A DNA stretch of 9,379 bases, taken from the NCBI GenBank assembly GCA_013329295.1, contig DUKP01000095.1:474-9852 (forward strand), written 5' to 3'. The position numbers and the translations under genes are program-made. Origin of the DNA: Candidatus Poseidoniaceae archaeon (lineage in GTDB: Archaea > Thermoplasmatota > Poseidoniia > Poseidoniales > Poseidoniaceae). The notes below the pieces were generated by a model. The model saw only the letters and a list, made by a program, of their open reading frames with translations. It had not been told where the DNA came from and searched no databases. The first letter of the stretch is position 1, and every line of letters starts with the position of its first letter. Of the stretch, positions 6,294 through 9,379 are shown piece after piece.

Positions 6294-6896
6294 ATCGGTA
6301 AAAGTTGCAAGCCATTCTATCAAAGATTCATGATGTTCTGTAGGAATCATATGTCCTTTTTTGTGTTCAATCATCTCGATTGCCCATCCAGCAGACTCGA
6401 ACAAACTGGCTATTGCAAAACCATCCTCCAAAGATACTCGGACATCTCGCTCCCCATGCATCCAAAACATTCGCTTACTTTCTAATTCTTCAAGTCTCAT
6501 GCGTAACTCCATAGGGCGGACAAGTCGAGTTCCAATGCATATTATTCCTAAAATTCGGTCGGCAATTGGCAAATGAAGTAATTCTTGTGCCATAGCACCG
6601 CCTTGTGAAAATCCACCAACTACAAGCGGGCCTTTAGGCGCTTCATTAGCAATCAATTGTTCTAATTGTGATAAACTTGAATCAACATCGATTAATTCTC
6701 TTCTTGAAAGATTAGCACGGCGAGTTGCGTCAGAGTCATAATCTTCGTATCTCCACCAAGTCTTACCTCTAACAGGATGGTCATAACGAGCCTCTGGGAC
6801 AATTAGTGTCCAGCCATTTGGAAGTATTTTTTCAGCAAACGGACGCATCATTTCTGCGTCGCCAGTCATGCCATGCATCATAATTAGAGTTGGCAA
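6285..6896 (-). CDS. Alpha/beta hydrolase, phospholipase/carboxylesterase type
   Basis: This is a compact 203-aa serine esterase of the phospholipase/carboxylesterase (Abhydrolase_2) group. The oxyanion-hole strand is LIMMHGMTGD (4-13). The nucleophile elbow is G95-F-S97-Q-G-G, and the other triad members are D151 (HGERDVRVS) and H182 (KKGHMIP), so the triad is complete. A WWRYEDYD segment (47-54) is in the region that shapes the acyl pocket. The substrate is unknown; no signal peptide is present, so it should act in the cytosol. The start is TTG at 6896: the only in-frame codons upstream before a stop are not starts, and GAGGTGA lies 4 nt before it. That site overlaps the stop of the lipoprotein gene, so translation is probably coupled. 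The 3' end overlaps the glutaredoxin gene by 9 bp. Confidence 0.9.
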   Translation of the reverse strand: MPTLIMMHGMTGDAEMMRPFAEKILPNGWTLIVPEARYDHPVRGKTWWRYEDYDSDATRRANLSRRELIDVDSSLSQLEQLIANEAPKGPLVVGGFSQGGAMAQELLHLPIADRILGIICIGTRLVRPMELRMRLEELESKRMFWMHGERDVRVSLEDGFAIASLFESAGWAIEMIEHKKGHMIPTEHHESLIEWLATFTDSS

Positions 6897-6900
6897 GTAT

Positions 6901-6907
6901 TCACCTC
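6901..6907 (-). promoter_or_regulatory. Strong Shine-Dalgarno site overlapping upstream stop codon
   Basis: The minus strand reads GAGGTGA, 4 nt before the TTG at 6896. It shares two bases with the lipoprotein TGA stop (6906-6908). It decides the non-ATG start and implies translational coupling from the lipoprotein to the hydrolase. Confidence 0.7.
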
Positions 6908-7868
6908 ATAGCGACCATGAGCGAACTAGTGCACCTGCTACTTTGAGATGTACTACTGAGGTCTCACCTTGTAAGGTAAGAGTTATCCTATGCTCGCCAG
7001 ACTTTGATGGAATTGTACCGAAAGAACCTTTCTCAGTCGCACCATTACCCCACGCTCTTGACAGTGGAGATGAACCATCTTGCTGATCACTTATTGTCAA
7101 TGAACCTGAACCTTTTTCATCAATTTCAACATCTAAATACCACACTAAAGTATCCCAAGCTTCGTTAGAGGAATAGCCTTCATCAAAGAATGAGTCATAA
7201 ATTTCTTGGTCATTTTCGGTGTAAAGATTATCGTGAAGGTCTCCTGCACGATAGAAGAAAACATCTCCTGTGTAACCAGTCTTTTTTTGGTTTAGATTCA
7301 TTCGCAAATTCTCAGTACCTTCACTATCTTGCCACACCAATGTCTTGATGAATCCTTGGCGGCCACTGAAGACATAATCTAATTCATGCCCTTCATCTGA
7401 ACTAGCAGAAACTGTGACTTCACCGTTGTAGATGTTGTCAGTACTTGCTGTCCATTGTTGTCCAAACAGTCTGAAATCCCATGTATTGCCAACTGCCCAT
7501 GGGAAATTGAATACTGGTTGTGGCTCTCCGTTTTCATATACAGACAAACCATCCATAGTGACTCTGCCTAAAAATGGATTGTGATTGATTACTGCATGAC
7601 GCTGTGCCTCACCTTCAGAGGAGATTCCAAGCATGAACTGGCCATCATCTTCTCTAACATCAGCAACCACCAAGCGGGTGCTATCTTCACCAAATTCAGG
7701 TGTGATGAATGTGTATAGCCATTGGTCGCCTATTTGCCAATCAGGAAGGGCTAACTCGTCCTCAGTAGTATCACCGATACCGCCAAGGTTTGAGCCTTCG
7801 TCGTTAATGCATCCTGCAAGGCTAACTGTCATCATTAACAGCGACAACAAGTAAGCACGCATGTGCAT
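6906..7868 (-). CDS. Predicted surface lipoprotein of unknown function
   Basis: This 320-aa protein begins with a short basic N-terminus (MHMR) and a hydrophobic stretch (about 5-18), followed by the lipobox L17-A-G-C20. After cleavage C20 would be the lipidated, membrane-anchored residue. An acidic linker (INDEGSN…TTEDELA) then leads to LPDWQIGDQWLYTF (about 41-54), a Trp-rich opening common in exported archaeal lipoproteins. The rest is rich in Asp, Glu, Gly and aromatics with alternating beta-strand character (for example VFNFPWAVGNTWDFRLFGQQW). The single Cys is that of the lipobox. No enzyme motif or known domain was recognised. A second ATG at 7862 is possible. It lies 50 bp downstream of the pyrophosphatase and is coupled to the hydrolase that follows. 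Confidence 0.85.
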   Translation of the reverse strand: MHMRAYLLSLLMMTVSLAGCINDEGSNLGGIGDTTEDELALPDWQIGDQWLYTFITPEFGEDSTRLVVADVREDDGQFMLGISSEGEAQRHAVINHNPFLGRVTMDGLSVYENGEPQPVFNFPWAVGNTWDFRLFGQQWTASTDNIYNGEVTVSASSDEGHELDYVFSGRQGFIKTLVWQDSEGTENLRMNLNQKKTGYTGDVFFYRAGDLHDNLYTENDQEIYDSFFDEGYSSNEAWDTLVWYLDVEIDEKGSGSLTISDQQDGSSPLSRAWGNGATEKGSFGTIPSKSGEHRITLTLQGETSVVHLKVAGALVRSWSL

Positions 7869-7895
7869 GCGTGTATGACTTCTTTTGAAAGTCTA

Positions 7896-7909
7896 ACGCT
7901 TGAAAGCGT
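7896..7909. promoter_or_regulatory. Palindrome in the gap between pyrophosphatase and lipoprotein genes
   Basis: ACGCTT and AAGCGT are separated by two bases, 9 bp after the pyrophosphatase stop and 27 bp before the lipoprotein ATG. As RNA the stem is short with a tight loop and lacks a following U-run, so it is a weak terminator candidate. An operator for the lipoprotein-hydrolase pair is equally possible. No good TATA box was seen in this 50-bp gap, so read-through from hppA is likely. Confidence 0.3.
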
Positions 7910-7918
7910 ATGATTTAA

Positions 7919-9379
7919 TCACAGAAGACCATTCTTGGTTAATTCGCCGGTTCCAGCAAGAACTACAGCAACGATTGACATCAACTTGATCAGAATGTTT
8001 AGTGATGGACCAGAGGTGTCCTTGAATGGGTCACCAATAGTGTCACCAATAACTGCTGCATCATGAGCCTCGTCACCTTTCTTAGCGCCTTCAATGTGGT
8101 TTTGCTCGATGGCTTTCTTGGCGTTGTCCCATGCACCACCAGCATTAGCCATGAATAGTGCAAGAAGTACTCCAGTAACCAATGAACCTGCCAACATACC
8201 ACCTAGAGCAGCAGTACCAAGAGCAAGACCAACAACTACTGGTGCAAGAATTGCTACCACACCTGGGCCAATCATTTCTCTTAGTGCTGCTTGAGTAGAG
8301 ATATCGACACACTTCTTGGAATCTGGCTTGACACCTTCCTTACCTTCTAGCAGACCGTCGATTTCTCTGAATTGTCGGCGAATCTCAACAACCATGTCAC
8401 CTGCAGCCTTACCGACTGAAGTCATTGTCATAGCAGCAACTACGAATGGTAGTCCGCCACCAATTAGTAGACCAATTACGACCATTGGCTCTGTTAGATT
8501 TAGGTTAACGCCACCGACTGCTGTGTTGTAAGCAGCGAATAGAGCAAGTGCTGTTAGAGCAGCAGAACCGATTGCGAATCCCTTACCAACTGCTGCAGTG
8601 GTGTTACCAATGGAGTCAAGTTCGTCTGTGATAGCTCTGACATCATCGCCAAGACCACTCATCTCTGCAATACCGCCAGCATTGTCAGCAACTGGTCCAT
8701 AGGCGTCAACTGTCATTGTTACACCAACAGTTGCTAGCATACCCATTGCTGCCATAGCAATACAGTACAGGCCGTACTCATCGCCGCCAAATTCGTTAGC
8801 GCCAAGAATACCAAGTGCAATCAAAAGTATAGGAATGAAAGTCGACATCATACCTACTGATAATCCAGCGATAGCATTGGTTGCTGGTCCAGTCTTGGAC
8901 ATTTCACCAATGTGTGGAATCGCCTTGGTCTTGATACCAAATACCGGCTCGATACCAGTGTAGTATTCTGTCACTAAACCGATTAGGATTCCGACTATGC
9001 TACCAAGAACAACTGAGTGCATGACGCCGTATTCGACATCGATGATACCTTGTTGGATTGATGCATAACCACCAATTGCAAATAGAATTGCACCAATGAA
9101 TGTGGTGTTTCTAAGTGCTGCTGCTGGGTCTTTGCCGTTCTTTAGGAAGGCCATTGAGAAAACACCGATTATGGATGCGGCGTAACCAATGAAACCAAGC
9201 ATGATTGGAAGTAGAACATAGTCAGCAGCATTGTCGCCAGTGAACTCGTTAGCGATGATCATTGCTGCAATAATAGAACCGACGAACGATTCGAAGATAT
9301 CAGCACCCATTCCAGCTACGTCACCGACGTTGTCACCGACATTGTCAGCGATGACACCAGGATTTCTTGGGTCATCTTC
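7919..9379 (-). CDS. hppA: Membrane-bound ion-translocating pyrophosphatase (5' end outside window)
   Basis: This integral membrane pump couples PPi hydrolysis to H+ and/or Na+ transport. The 486 C-terminal residues are present; the frame is open at the right edge and begins EDDPRNPG, so the first part is missing. Substrate-site motifs are intact: [20 protein letters not shown] (fragment residues 12-31), the [12 protein letters not shown] block, and the C-terminal [17 protein letters not shown]. About ten or more long hydrophobic helices are visible. [10 protein letters not shown] (258-267) has Ala262 and Gly265 where K+-independent enzymes carry Lys and Thr, so this belongs to the K+-dependent subclass. 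The Glu of ADIFES (E30) sits where Na+-pumping members have their gate Glu, so a Na+ or mixed Na+/H+ pump is possible. A Met at 9310 is internal, not a start. Confidence 0.96.
   Translation of the reverse strand, partial: EDDPRNPGVIADNVGDNVGDVAGMGADIFESFVGSIIAAMIIANEFTGDNAADYVLLPIMLGFIGYAASIIGVFSMAFLKNGKDPAAALRNTTFIGAILFAIGGYASIQQGIIDVEYGVMHSVVLGSIVGILIGLVTEYYTGIEPVFGIKTKAIPHIGEMSKTGPATNAIAGLSVGMMSTFIPILLIALGILGANEFGGDEYGLYCIAMAAMGMLATVGVTMTVDAYGPVADNAGGIAEMSGLGDDVRAITDELDSIGNTTAAVGKGFAIGSAALTALALFAAYNTAVGGVNLNLTEPMVVIGLLIGGGLPFVVAAMTMTSVGKAAGDMVVEIRRQFREIDGLLEGKEGVKPDSKKCVDISTQAALREMIGPGVVAILAPVVVGLALGTAALGGMLAGSLVTGVLLALFMANAGGAWDNAKKAIEQNHIEGAKKGDEAHDAAVIGDTIGDPFKDTSGPSLNILIKLMSIVAVVLAGTGELTKNGLL

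Noticed and set aside
7896..7909. Strong intrinsic terminator after hppA
   Set aside because: The stem has only six base pairs and no T-run follows on the minus strand, so it is listed only as a possible regulatory palindrome.
9310..9310. ATG at 9310 as the start of the pyrophosphatase
   Set aside because: The frame continues to the right edge through the conserved [12 protein letters not shown] motif, so this Met is internal.

Overview
The window looks like a chromosomal fragment of a planktonic archaeon, most likely a Marine Group II euryarchaeote (Poseidoniales). This assignment is inferred from gene content and sequence style, not from a search. The signs are an HTH_10 (bacterio-opsin-activator type) regulator, an RCC1-type 'HTCAILDNG…CWG' repeat protein, a membrane pyrophosphatase, a small lipoprotein with an LAGC lipobox, TATA-like boxes about 25-35 nt from several start codons, and GGTGA-type Shine-Dalgarno sites before others. 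Most of the DNA is AT-leaning, except the leftmost ~300 bp, which are about 58% G+C by hand count.

Layout, left to right. (1) Positions 1-2079 (minus) hold the first 693 codons of a large exported protein that runs off the left edge. It has an N-terminal hydrophobic export segment, eight recognisable beta-propeller-like repeats, a Ser/Gly linker, and then the start of an RCC1-like array with a 55-residue period. (2) Positions 2146-3447 (minus) encode an MscS-family mechanosensitive channel with a long charged C-terminal coiled coil. Just upstream, at 3478-3630, is an unlisted 50-codon ORF for a very hydrophobic peptide. (3) An HTH_10 regulator (3688-4347, plus) diverges from that cluster across a short region with an inverted repeat enclosing a TATA-like element. 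(4) Positions 4348-5905 (minus) carry a LysE/RhtB-type exporter and a pirin. (5) A glutaredoxin (6018-6293, plus) diverges from pirin. (6) Positions 6285-7868 (minus) form a tightly coupled pair: a predicted lipoprotein followed by an alpha/beta hydrolase that starts at TTG behind a strong Shine-Dalgarno site. (7) Positions 7919-9379 (minus) hold the C-terminal 486 residues of a membrane pyrophosphatase with K+-dependent-subclass residues.

The cellular theme is the envelope and its homeostasis: a surface repeat protein, a tension-gated channel, an exporter, a lipoprotein and a pyrophosphate-driven ion pump, plus redox-linked cytosolic proteins (pirin, glutaredoxin). No tRNA, rRNA, CRISPR array, insertion sequence or phage gene was recognised. 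I see no clear new multi-gene system. The points most worth following up are the chimeric surface protein with its sharp base-composition change, the small hydrophobic ORF in the regulator-mscS gap, and three short palindromes in promoter-like positions.
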